Shown here: positions 22,229 through 30,071 of the stretch, in pieces
Layout of the letters: each line of letters starts with the position of its first letter
Numbering within the stretch: the stretch's first letter is position 1
From: DAOPJM01 sp964490325
GTDB taxonomy: Bacteria > Bacillota > Clostridia > Christensenellales > CAG-138
Direction: 5' to 3'
Assembly (NCBI GenBank): GCA_964490325.1
Contig: CAZBBX010000022.1
Coordinates: forward strand, 1-36,461
DNA length: 36,461 bases
Program-made: the position numbers and the translations under genes
The notes under the pieces: generated by a model
What the model was told of the DNA's origin: nothing
Database searches by the model: none
Seen by the model: only the letters and a program-made list of their open reading frames with translations

Positions 22229-24514
22229 TTAGTTGCCGGACCCCTGCGTCATGATGTCCTCGGTGATGGGATCCTCCGTAAGGGTGTCCTCCTTGAGCAG
22301 CTCCTGCATGATGTTGAACTTCATGGTGGTGTACTCCTCCGGCAGCTTGGTCATGTCCAGCTCCAGCATCACCATCACCAGCCGCTGATCCTCGTCCGCC
22401 AAGGGCGTACCGTCCTTGTTGCTGTAGCGATAGGCGATGAACCACGCCAGCTCCTTTTCCTTCTCCGCACCGATCTCGGCGGTACCCGTCTTGCCTGCGC
22501 AGACATAGCTGCGAACGCCCAGATACTTGCCCGTGCCGCCGTGGTTCTCCGGAAGACGGCACACGCCCACCATGTAGCTTGCGATGGTCGAAGCCGTTTC
22601 CTCGGTACAGATGGTGGTAAACACGCTCTGCTCGTGCGCGCTGATCTGCTCATAGTCGTTGCCCGACGCCTGCCAGACGCTGTCCACGATATAGGGTGAG
22701 TAGACCGTGCCGCCGTTTACAAAGCCCGAAATATAGCAGGCCATCTGCAGGGGCGTGAGCAGCAGCTCGCCCTGTCCGTAGCCCGTGGTCGCCAGCAGGA
22801 AGTAATCGCTTGTGTCCCCCGTGTCGATCTCGGTGTCCACGTTGTAGATCTGCGCCTTCTGCGTGGGCAGGTCAAAGGGGATCGCCTTCGTCATGCCGAT
22901 GCTCTCCAAATAGGAGGTGAACACCGACCAGCCCATCTTCAAAGCGCCATAGGCAAAGTAGATATTATCCGAATAGATGATGCTGTTCTCCATGTTCATC
23001 GTTTGATCGCGTGCTGTGTTGCGGGTACGCGTGATCTTCTCGATGCCCGTCTTGGCAAACTCGCCGCCCGCAGCGGAGGGATACCAAATATCCCAAGACA
23101 GCTTCTCTGAGGAGGGGAACTGCTCCTTGGTGCTCATGGTGCCGCTTTCAAGCAGCGCTGCCGCCGTAAGGGTCTTGAAGGTGGAGCCGGGGGCGTACAA
23201 GCCCTGCACGGCACGGTTGAGCATGGGGTTCTTCACGTCGTTCTTGATCTCGTCCCACTGTTCCTCGGTGTAGTTGCCGCGTGAGAAGTCGTTGGGGTCG
23301 TAGTCCGGCCAAGAATACATGGCCTCCACCGCGCAGGTCTTGGGATTGAGCACGATGACCGTGCCTGTGATGTTGTCGTCGTAGACCTCCGCCGTGACCA
23401 CCTGCTCTACGCGCTCCTGCAGGCTGATCTTGATGGTGAGGCGAAGATCCTGTCCATCCACCGCGGGAATGTTGTACAGGGTCTGGCGGTTGGTGCCATC
23501 CTTGCCCTGAATGTAAGCGTAGCTGCCGCGGGTGCCGCGCAGCGTGTCCTCGTATTGCAGCTCCAAGCCCGCGTAGCCCAGCCAGCTGTCGCCGTCGTAG
23601 CGGGTGTCGTTCGCCTCCTTGAAGGCGTCCAGATCTTCCTTTTGAATGATACTGGCAAAGCCCAGCACATGGGACAGCACGGAGCCGTAGGGATAGTAAC
23701 GCAGCTCCGTTGAGATAAGGCTGGTGTTTGTGTCGATGCCCAAGCCGTCCACGGCAAGGATACGCTCCTTGAGCGCATCGTCCACGGCGTCGGGATAGAG
23801 GGAGCAAAGCACGACCGTGGAATTGGTGCGGTACGCCGCGTCGCGCACGAACCACTCCGCCAAGCCCAGCTCGGAAATGGCCATCACCTGCGTGATGAAA
23901 GTTTCCTTGTCCTCCGTCTTGATCTTGTTCGGCGTGCAGTAGACCGTCACGGGGGACATGTTCTCCGCCAAAAGTTCGCCGTTGGCGTCAAAGATCTCAC
24001 CGCGCTTGGGGTAGTTCACGCCCGACAGCAGGTTGTCGCCCCACTGCATCGTGGGAAAGATCAGCGCAGGCGTCCACATGACGCCCCAACGCGTACCATC
24101 GTATTCGGCACGGACCGTGTAGCTGTAGCTCAGCTCCCCCGCCTTGCCCGTCTGAAAGGTCTGCGTATAGTTGACCGAGGCCGTGATGGTGCCGTCCGTC
24201 ACGTCCGCAATAGTATAGGAAACGTCCGTCAGCTCGATGGCGTCGAAGATGGCCTGATACTTCTCCGTGAACTCGGAGTAGGAAATCATCGCGTCGCCGC
24301 GGGTGGTCGCCACGCCCGTCATGTTCTTGGTCTCCGTATCGATCAGCTCAAAGGCTGCGGCATAGTCCTGCTTGGTGATGGCCTCGATGTACTGCAGGCA
24401 GTACTCGCTGCCCTTGCCGTTTGCGATCTTGCACGCCGACAGCAGCAGGCAAACAAGCGTTACCAGTGCCAACAGCAGTGCCGTCCTTCTGATCGTATTT
24501 CTCTTATGGCTCAT
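22229..24514 (-). CDS. Class B penicillin-binding protein with MecA-type N-terminal domain (lipoprotein)
   Basis: A 761-residue D,D-transpeptidase. The signal peptide ends in a canonical lipobox LSAC with Cys28, so it is a lipoprotein. An NTF2-like MecA N-terminal domain covers about 35-155, and the PBP dimerisation domain starts at RGEIFDANGELLAEN (171-185). The transpeptidase carries S444-TFK, SDN at 515-517 and KTG at 675-677; all three active-site motifs are intact. This is the architecture of Bacillus PbpC (PBP3) and staphylococcal MecA, types with low beta-lactam affinity in some species; resistance cannot be read from this sequence. The acidic C-tail (after about 735) is unusual. It is the first gene of an operon with murG, which points to peptidoglycan cross-linking; its promoter is at 24588-24616. 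Confidence 0.92.
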   Translation of the reverse strand: MSHKRNTIRRTALLLALVTLVCLLLSACKIANGKGSEYCLQYIEAITKQDYAAAFELIDTETKNMTGVATTRGDAMISYSEFTEKYQAIFDAIELTDVSYTIADVTDGTITASVNYTQTFQTGKAGELSYSYTVRAEYDGTRWGVMWTPALIFPTMQWGDNLLSGVNYPKRGEIFDANGELLAENMSPVTVYCTPNKIKTEDKETFITQVMAISELGLAEWFVRDAAYRTNSTVVLCSLYPDAVDDALKERILAVDGLGIDTNTSLISTELRYYPYGSVLSHVLGFASIIQKEDLDAFKEANDTRYDGDSWLGYAGLELQYEDTLRGTRGSYAYIQGKDGTNRQTLYNIPAVDGQDLRLTIKISLQERVEQVVTAEVYDDNITGTVIVLNPKTCAVEAMYSWPDYDPNDFSRGNYTEEQWDEIKNDVKNPMLNRAVQGLYAPGSTFKTLTAAALLESGTMSTKEQFPSSEKLSWDIWYPSAAGGEFAKTGIEKITRTRNTARDQTMNMENSIIYSDNIYFAYGALKMGWSVFTSYLESIGMTKAIPFDLPTQKAQIYNVDTEIDTGDTSDYFLLATTGYGQGELLLTPLQMACYISGFVNGGTVYSPYIVDSVWQASGNDYEQISAHEQSVFTTICTEETASTIASYMVGVCRLPENHGGTGKYLGVRSYVCAGKTGTAEIGAEKEKELAWFIAYRYSNKDGTPLADEDQRLVMVMLELDMTKLPEEYTTMKFNIMQELLKEDTLTEDPITEDIMTQGSGN

Positions 24515-24587
24515 TCTTCAGCCCGCTCCTTTGTCGAAAACAGCGTCCGCCTTGTTGCGTAAAACGCCGTATAATTTCACAAGTATC

Positions 24588-24616
24588 AGTATAACAGCAC
24601 CAAGCCGCTTTGTCAC
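24588..24616 (-). promoter_or_regulatory. Promoter of the pbp-murG operon
   Basis: On the minus strand GTGACA (24616-24611) and TATACT (24593-24588) are separated by 17 nt. The leader is about 65 nt. Confidence 0.6.
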
Positions 24617-24690
24617 AGCTTGGGCGGAATGTTCATTCATTTTTCGCTTTTCCGCCGCGTAGCCCGACGGATTAACGCATACCTTACGGT

Positions 24691-25272
24691 ATGAACGCGG
24701 TGTTTGTGTTGATGCTGACCGTCGGCTTGCTTGTCACCACCCTGACGCAGGGCGGTGATACGGCGCTGTCCGCCCTGATGAACGGTGCGGGCGAAGCCGT
24801 CACGCTCTGCATCAGCCTTATGGGCGCTTACCTATTTTGGATGGGGATGCTGAACGTCGCCAAGCGCGCAGGCCTGATCGACAGGCTCTCCAAGCTGCTT
24901 TCCCCCGTCATCCGCTTTCTGTTTCCCAAGGCGGGAAAGGCTGCGAGCCCTATCGCCATGAACCTTGCCGCCAACATGCTGGGCATGGGCAACGCCGCAA
25001 CCCCCTATGGGCTGGAGGCCATGCGCCTTTTGTCCGAACAGGCGGGGCGGCCGACGAGCGCGACCAACGAAATGTGCGTGCTGCTGGCCGTCAACGCCTC
25101 CTGCTTGGAGCTGCTGCCTACGGGCGTACTGGCTCTTCGGCAGGCTGCGGGCAGTCTCAGCCCCGCCTCCATCCTGCTGCCGACCCTGCTGTCCTCCGCC
25201 TGCGCGACCCTTGTGGCGGTGCTGCTGTGTCGCCTTTTATGCCGCAGGGAAAGGGGAAAGCGCGACGCATGA
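24691..25272 (+). CDS. spmA: Spore maturation protein A
   Basis: A 193-residue nucleoside-recognition (Gate) domain membrane protein with four or five hydrophobic segments. AMNLAANMLGMGNAATPYGLEAM (central) and MCVLLAVNASCLELLPTG are typical of SpmA. In Bacillus, SpmA and SpmB are needed for spore core dehydration and heat resistance. No Shine-Dalgarno sequence precedes the ATG, and the ATG lies in the 3' arm of a small hairpin (CATACC-TTAC-GGTATG, 24678-24693), so initiation may be weak or leaderless. The frame and N-terminus match the family. It overlaps spmB by 4 bases. Its presence supports a spore-forming host. Confidence 0.88.
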   Translation: MNAVFVLMLTVGLLVTTLTQGGDTALSALMNGAGEAVTLCISLMGAYLFWMGMLNVAKRAGLIDRLSKLLSPVIRFLFPKAGKAASPIAMNLAANMLGMGNAATPYGLEAMRLLSEQAGRPTSATNEMCVLLAVNASCLELLPTGVLALRQAAGSLSPASILLPTLLSSACATLVAVLLCRLLCRRERGKRDA

Positions 25273-25775
25273 ACGCCATCGTTCCCATCGGCGCTGTGGC
25301 GCTGCTGCTGTACGCCCTTGTCAAGCGGGTCAACGTCTTCTCCGCCTTTACGGAGGGCGCCGCCGAAGCCCTGCCTCTTATCAAGACCATCCTGCCAAAT
25401 CTAGCCGCCATGCTTGCCGCCATCACGCTCTTTCGGCAAAGCGGCGCCTTGGACGCCTTGGCCAAGCTGCTAAGTCCCGTACTGACGCCCTTGGGCTTTG
25501 ATGCGGAGCTGATCCCGCTTGTGCTGCTGCGCCCCTTCAGCGGCAGCGCCGCCATGGCGATCACCGCCGAGCTGATGGGACGCTTCGGCCCCGATTCGCT
25601 GATCGGCCGCAGCGCAAGCGTACTGGTAGGCTCGACCGAGACCGTCTTTTACACCCTTGCGCTGTACTTTGGCTCGGTGGGCATTCGCAAGAGCCGCTTC
25701 GCCGTGCCCGTTGCGCTTGCGGCTACACTGACCTCCGTTGTGACGGGGCTGCTGTTCACGCGCCTGTTTTCCTAA
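25269..25775 (+). CDS. spmB: Spore maturation protein B
   Basis: A 168-residue membrane protein of the SpmB type, the second half of the SpmAB pair. Family blocks are FTEGAAEALPLIKTILPNLAAMLAAI, LLRPFSGSAAMAI and VGSTETVFYTLALYFGSVGIRK, each falling in or next to a hydrophobic helix. The ATG at 25269 forms an ATGA overlap with the spmA stop. Longer upstream frames that run through spmA are shadows. It acts with SpmA in the spore membrane during core dehydration. The hairpin directly downstream has its T tract on the other strand, so it does not look like a terminator for this gene. Confidence 0.9.
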   Translation: MNAIVPIGAVALLLYALVKRVNVFSAFTEGAAEALPLIKTILPNLAAMLAAITLFRQSGALDALAKLLSPVLTPLGFDAELIPLVLLRPFSGSAAMAITAELMGRFGPDSLIGRSASVLVGSTETVFYTLALYFGSVGIRKSRFAVPVALAATLTSVVTGLLFTRLFS

Positions 25776-25802
25776 AAAAGCCCGCGCTTTTTTGGCGCGG
25801 GC
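25774..25802 (-). terminator. Terminator of the RlmI-type methyltransferase gene
   Basis: On the minus strand GCCCGCGC (25802-25795) pairs with GCGCGGGC (25787-25780) around a 7-nt A-rich loop and is followed by six T. The hairpin sits right at the convergent spmB stop codon. Confidence 0.9.
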
Positions 25803-25826
25803 GGGTCGGTCGTCACGGGCGAACTG

Positions 25827-27053
25827 CTACACGATCTGCAGCAGATAGAACTTCAGATAATCCGTTTCGGGCACGTTTAGAAGTACGGGATGATCGGGAG
25901 CGGCACGCCGTTCCTCGATGAGGCGCAGGGACACGCCCGCCTCCCGCGCCGCGTCCGACAGCATACGGCGGAACAGCTCCGCAGGCATGAAGTGCGAGCA
26001 GGAGCAGGTGGCAAGAAAGCCGCCTCGCGGCAGCAGCTTCATTGCGTCGCTGTTGATCTGCCGATACCCCGACTCCGCATGCCCCATGGTGCGGCGGCTC
26101 TTGGTGAACGCGGGGGGATCCAAAATGATATAGTCGTAATGCTCATGCTTGGCAAGCAGGTCGGGCAACAGATCGAACACATCCGCGCAGACAAAGTCCA
26201 TGCGCTCTTCCAAGCCGTTGAGGCGGGCGTTCTCCCGCGCCGTCTCCACGGCAAAGGCGGACACGTCCACCGCCGTCACGCTTGCCGCTCCCGCCAAGGC
26301 AGCGTTCATGCCAAAGGAACCCGTGTGCGTGAAGCAGTCCAGCACGCGCAGCCCCTTGGCAAGCTTTGCCGCCTGTGCGCGGTTGTATTTTTGATCGAGA
26401 AAGAAACCCGTCTTCTGTCCGTTCTCCACATCCACAACATAGCGAAGGCCGTTCTCCGTGATAAAGGTGCGGGGCGACTCCGGGTGACCCACATAGTCCG
26501 CCTCGACCCAGCCCTTGCCGCTGTCCAAGCCCTCCAGTCCGCGCAGGGGGCTTTCGTTGCGTTCAAAGATGCCCGCCACGCGAACGCCATCCTGTTCAAG
26601 CTCCTTGACAAGGGCGCGGTAGATCCACGTCTTGACCCGATCCATGCCGTAGGACAGCACCTCGGCCGTCAGCAGCTCGCCATAGCGATCCACGGTCAGT
26701 CCAGGCAAGCCGTCCGCCTCGCCGAAGATCAAGCGGCAGCAGGCGTAATCGTCGCCCATGACGCGGCGGCGGTAGTCCAGCGCATACTTGACGCGGCGGG
26801 CAAAGAAGGCCTCGCCGAAGGTCTCGTTGGCGTTGGCGGCCAGCAGGCGAATGCGGATCTTGCTGTGCTCGCTCAAAAAGCCTGTGCCAAGATACGCCCC
26901 CTTTTGGGAACGGATGTCGATGAGGCAGCCGTTTTGCGTCTCGCCGTCTACGGCGGCTATCTCGTCGGCGTACACCCAAGGGTGTCCCGCCCGAAGCGCG
27001 GCCTCCGCCTTCTTGGACACGGTCGCCGCAGGGAACATGCGCGTTTTATTCAT
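25827..27053 (-). CDS. RlmI/YwbD-type 23S rRNA (cytosine-C5) methyltransferase
   Basis: A 408-residue SAM-dependent methyltransferase. An N-terminal PUA domain (about 5-75; ALRAGHPWVYADEI) is followed by a linker domain with GLPGLTVDRYG (115-125) and TGFFLDQ at 215-221. The Rossmann domain has LDCFTHTGSF at 238-247 and DPPAF at 312-316. E. coli RlmI methylates C1962 of 23S rRNA; Firmicute YwbD is the same family, and the exact site here is inferred. CSCSHFM near the C-terminus matches the family's cysteine block. The ATG at 27053 has GGAGGAG about 6 nt upstream; the longer frame from 27098 overlaps the promoter. It is monocistronic, between the promoter at 27087-27115 and the terminator at 25774-25802. 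Confidence 0.88.
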   Translation of the reverse strand: MNKTRMFPAATVSKKAEAALRAGHPWVYADEIAAVDGETQNGCLIDIRSQKGAYLGTGFLSEHSKIRIRLLAANANETFGEAFFARRVKYALDYRRRVMGDDYACCRLIFGEADGLPGLTVDRYGELLTAEVLSYGMDRVKTWIYRALVKELEQDGVRVAGIFERNESPLRGLEGLDSGKGWVEADYVGHPESPRTFITENGLRYVVDVENGQKTGFFLDQKYNRAQAAKLAKGLRVLDCFTHTGSFGMNAALAGAASVTAVDVSAFAVETARENARLNGLEERMDFVCADVFDLLPDLLAKHEHYDYIILDPPAFTKSRRTMGHAESGYRQINSDAMKLLPRGGFLATCSCSHFMPAELFRRMLSDAAREAGVSLRLIEERRAAPDHPVLLNVPETDYLKFYLLQIV

Positions 27054-27086
27054 AGGGATCTCCTCCGCTGTTGGGAATGCCGTTTT

Positions 27087-27115
27087 AGCATAGCGCATGC
27101 TGCGTTTCGCGTCAA
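27087..27115 (-). promoter_or_regulatory. Promoter of the RlmI-type methyltransferase gene
   Basis: On the minus strand TTGACG (27115-27110) and TATGCT (27092-27087) are separated by 17 nt. Confidence 0.65.
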
Positions 27116-27146
27116 GCCGTTTGTTTGGATCTTGCAGCGGACGCGG

Positions 27147-28631
27147 TTACTTGCTGAACGGATTCTCCGTCGGGTACGGCTGCGCGGCGGGATGGTTGTA
27201 GGCGACGTCGTCAACGCCAAGGCAGCGCAGGATCTCAAACAGCTCCTTGCCGCAATGCTCAAAGGCGACCGCGCCGTGGTGCGGATAGCGCTTTTCCAAA
27301 AGGACATGGCGATAGAACCTGCCCATCTCCGATATGGCAAAGACGCCTATGCCCCCAAAGCTTCCCGTTTTGATCGGCAGGATCTCACCCTCCGCGACAT
27401 AGGCGCACAGCGCGCCCTCGGCGTTGCATTGGAGCCGATACAGTGTGACGTCCGAAGGGGCGATGTCCCCCTCCAGCGTACCCCTTGTGAAGTCGGGCGC
27501 GCCGCCGTTTTCAAGCAGTCGGTTCTGTATGAGCTGATACTTCACGGCTCTGGATGCGCACAGCTTGCAAAGAGGCGTGTTGCCGCAGTGGAAGCCCATG
27601 AAGGTATCGGTCAAGCGATAGGGGAATTTTCCCGCAGCCTCCGCCTCGTACAATGAACGCGGCACCGAGTTGTTGATGTCAAGCAGCGTGACGGCGTCCT
27701 GCGTGACGCAGGCGCCGATGTACTCGCTCAACGCGCCGTAGATGTCCACCTCGCAAGCCACGGGGACGCCCCGCGCGGCAAGCCGCGAATTGACATAGCA
27801 AGGCTCGAAGCCAAACTGCTCCGGGAAGGCAGGCCAGCATTTGTTGGCAAAGGCGACATACTCCCGCGCACCCTTATGCGTGTCCGCCCAGTCCAGAAGG
27901 GTCAGCTCAAACTGCGCCATGCGTGGCAGCAGCTGCGGATATTGATTGCCCTGCGCGCCAAGCTCCCCTGCCATGTCCTCGCAGACCGCTTGGATACGCG
28001 CATCCTTGGCGTGCGCGCGATAGGACACCAACAGATCCAGCTCGCTGTTTTCCTCCACCTCCACGCCCAGCTTGTACAGACCCTGTATGGGCGCGTTGCA
28101 GGCAAAAAAGTCCTGCGGCCTTGGGCCGAAGGAGAAGATCTTGAGGGACTTCAAACCGATGAGCGCACGGGCGATCGGCAAAAAGGAACGGATCGCTTCG
28201 GCGGCTTCATCGGCGGTCACAACGGGATCGGCGGGGATATACGCCTTCAGGTGACGCAGACCCAGATCGTAGGCGCAGTTGAGCAGTCCGCAGTAGGCGT
28301 CGCCGCGGCCGTTGATAAGGTTGCCGTCGCCCTCCGCCGCCGCAAGATACATGACGGGGCCGCCAAACCTTTGCGCAAGCAGCGTTTCGGGCGTTTCGGG
28401 TCCGAAGTTGCCCAAAAACACGACGAGCGCATTGCAGCCCACCGCCTGCACATCCCGCACCGCAGAAACGGCGTCCGCCTCGTTTTCCACGGTGATCTGA
28501 CAGTTGTACAGCTCCTTGCCGTCATACGCCCTTGTAACGGCCTCGCGGCGCGCCGTCGCCAAGCCGATGGGAAAGCAGTCCCGTGAAACGGCGATGAGGC
28601 CAAGCTTCACCTGCGGTATGTTGCCAAACAT
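27147..28631 (-). CDS. L-fucose/L-arabinose isomerase family protein
   Basis: A 494-residue protein of the fucose/arabinose isomerase superfamily, whose members interconvert aldose and ketose sugars with a divalent metal. Seen: KLGLIAVSRDCFPIGLA at the start, VVFLGNFGPETPE (71-82), FGPRPQDF at 168-175, LLVSYRAHAKDARI, PVACEVDIYGALSEYI and DTFMGFHCGNTPLCKLC. The exact sugar is not readable. GGGAGG lies 8 nt before the ATG. Just upstream (21 bp) ends a remnant of a xylulokinase gene, so an isomerase-kinase pair for a pentose or deoxyhexose once existed here. The original promoter has probably been lost with the 5' part of that kinase, so expression is uncertain. There is no clear terminator after it. 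Confidence 0.8.
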   Translation of the reverse strand: MFGNIPQVKLGLIAVSRDCFPIGLATARREAVTRAYDGKELYNCQITVENEADAVSAVRDVQAVGCNALVVFLGNFGPETPETLLAQRFGGPVMYLAAAEGDGNLINGRGDAYCGLLNCAYDLGLRHLKAYIPADPVVTADEAAEAIRSFLPIARALIGLKSLKIFSFGPRPQDFFACNAPIQGLYKLGVEVEENSELDLLVSYRAHAKDARIQAVCEDMAGELGAQGNQYPQLLPRMAQFELTLLDWADTHKGAREYVAFANKCWPAFPEQFGFEPCYVNSRLAARGVPVACEVDIYGALSEYIGACVTQDAVTLLDINNSVPRSLYEAEAAGKFPYRLTDTFMGFHCGNTPLCKLCASRAVKYQLIQNRLLENGGAPDFTRGTLEGDIAPSDVTLYRLQCNAEGALCAYVAEGEILPIKTGSFGGIGVFAISEMGRFYRHVLLEKRYPHHGAVAFEHCGKELFEILRCLGVDDVAYNHPAAQPYPTENPFSK

Positions 28632-28652
28632 CGTATCATCCTCCCCTTATAC

Positions 28653-28769
28653 TTATGTAAGTTGGTTCCCGTCCGTCCGATGCAGCTCCGTAAAGAGCGG
28701 CTTTACCGTCGGGTATATCTTTTTGTACTGCTCATACCGCTCGTCATACAGCGCCGTGAGCGCAGCAGA
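28653..28769 (-). pseudogene. Xylulokinase C-terminal remnant
   Basis: Reading leftward, about 35 codons end in a TAA at 28655-28653. The peptide ALYDERYEQYKKIYPTVKPLF is the typical last part of xylulokinase-type FGGY kinases (Y-x-x-x-Y-P-x-x-K). All upstream parts of the roughly 500-residue protein are missing: immediately before about 28769 the sequence becomes the transketolase remnant on the other strand. It lies 21 bp before the isomerase gene in the same direction, which supports a former operon. The assignment rests on a short C-terminal match. Confidence 0.65.
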
Positions 28770-29148
28770 GGGCAGGGTGTGGGAGGGCGCAATGGCAGGC
28801 ACGCATTTCAAGCTGGACAATCTGACGGCGCTTGTGGATCGCAACCGCCTGCAGATCTCCGGTCCTACGGAGGAAGTGATGACGCAGGATCCCATTGAGC
28901 TGCGCTTTGCTTCGTTCGGCTGGAACGTGCTTTCCGTTCCCGGCAACGACCTGCAGGCGGTGGACGCCGCCCTCACCTTTGCAAAGACCATACGGGGAAA
29001 GCCTGTGGCGATCATACTAAACACGGTCAAGGGCTGCGGGATCTCCTTCATGGAAAACAACGCCGCTTGGCACCACAAGGCGCTGACGGCGGCGCAGTAT
29101 GAGGCCGCCGTAAAGGAGCTTGCAGCAAGAAAGGAGGCGCTCACATGA
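28759..29148 (+). pseudogene. Transketolase N-terminal subunit, 5' half missing
   Basis: Reading rightward, the transketolase homology starts abruptly at EGRVWEGAMAG (from about 28768) and runs through THFKLDNLTALVDRNRLQ, ELRFASFGWNV, VDAALTFAK, AIILNTVKGCGISFMEN and WHHKAL to a stop that overlaps the next gene (ATGA). A normal N-subunit has about 275-285 residues. Roughly the first 150 residues, including the GDG motif that binds thiamine diphosphate, are missing and replaced by unrelated upstream sequence. An ATG at 28792 could start a 118-residue peptide, but this could not be a working transketolase half. The reading frame of the remaining part is intact, so the loss looks recent or artefactual. 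Confidence 0.85.
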
Positions 29149-30071
29149 ACATTCCCGATCGGCAGGTCGTTTGCGAAGTCCTGACGGAGCTGGCGCTGAC
29201 GGACAAAAGTATCGTGGTGCTCTGCTCGGATTCCCGCGGCTCCGGCTCCATGACGCCCTTTGCCCGCGCCTTCCCTGAGCAGTTCGTAGAGGTGGGGATC
29301 GCGGAGCAGTCCTTGGTGTCCGTTGCGGCGGGTCTGGCCGGCTGCGGAAAGCGACCCGTGGCGGTCTCTCCCGCAAGCTTCCTCTCCACGCGTTCGCTGG
29401 AGCAGATCAAGGTGGACTGCGCGTATTCGCACACCAATGTTAAGCTTCTGGGCATCTCCGGCGGCGTAAGCTACGGCGCGCTCGGCATGACGCATCACTC
29501 CGCCTCGGACACAGCCGCCATCGCCTCCCTTCCCGGGATGCGGGTCTATCTCCCCTCGGATCGCTTTCAAACGGACAGGCTGTTTCGCGCCCTGATGGCG
29601 GATGACGAGCCTGCCTACATCCGCGTGGGGCGCAACCCCGTGGAGGATGTGTACAAGGAAGGCTCCGTACCGTTCACAATGGATCAAGCCACCCTGCTCC
29701 AAGAGGGCGGAGATCTGGCCATCCTTGCCTGCGGCGAGACCGTTCCCGCCGCCAAGGAGGCCGCCGCGCTCCTTGCAAAGCAGGGGATCGCCGCCATGAC
29801 GGCGGATGTGTACTGCATCAAGCCCTTGGATCGAGCCTGCATCCTGAAGGCGGCAAAAACGGGACGCATCCTCACGGTCGAGGAACATGTTGCCATAGGC
29901 GGACTTGGCTCGCAGGTCGCGCAGTTCACGGCGGAGCAGCTGCCGTGCAGGGTCAAGTGCCTTACGCTGCCCGACAGTCCCGTGATCGCGGGGACGTCCA
30001 AGGAGGTCTTTGCCCGATACGGGCTGGATGCGGCGGGGATCGTTCGCGCCGCAAAGGAGCTGCTGCAATGA
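29145..30071 (+). CDS. Transketolase C-terminal subunit
   Basis: A 308-residue transketolase C-subunit (pyrimidine-binding plus C-terminal domains) of the split type found in Clostridia and archaea. FVEVGIAEQ carries the catalytic Glu54 that activates thiamine diphosphate. GISGGVSYGALGMTHHS and the C-terminal VEEHVAIGGLGSQVAQF are also typical. It needs an N-subunit to transfer two-carbon units between sugar phosphates, but the adjacent N-subunit gene is truncated, so function depends on another copy. AAAGGAGG lies 8 nt before the ATG, and the start overlaps the N-subunit stop. Its own stop overlaps the kinase start in an ATGA. It was one operon with the kinase. Confidence 0.9.
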   Translation: MNIPDRQVVCEVLTELALTDKSIVVLCSDSRGSGSMTPFARAFPEQFVEVGIAEQSLVSVAAGLAGCGKRPVAVSPASFLSTRSLEQIKVDCAYSHTNVKLLGISGGVSYGALGMTHHSASDTAAIASLPGMRVYLPSDRFQTDRLFRALMADDEPAYIRVGRNPVEDVYKEGSVPFTMDQATLLQEGGDLAILACGETVPAAKEAAALLAKQGIAAMTADVYCIKPLDRACILKAAKTGRILTVEEHVAIGGLGSQVAQFTAEQLPCRVKCLTLPDSPVIAGTSKEVFARYGLDAAGIVRAAKELLQ

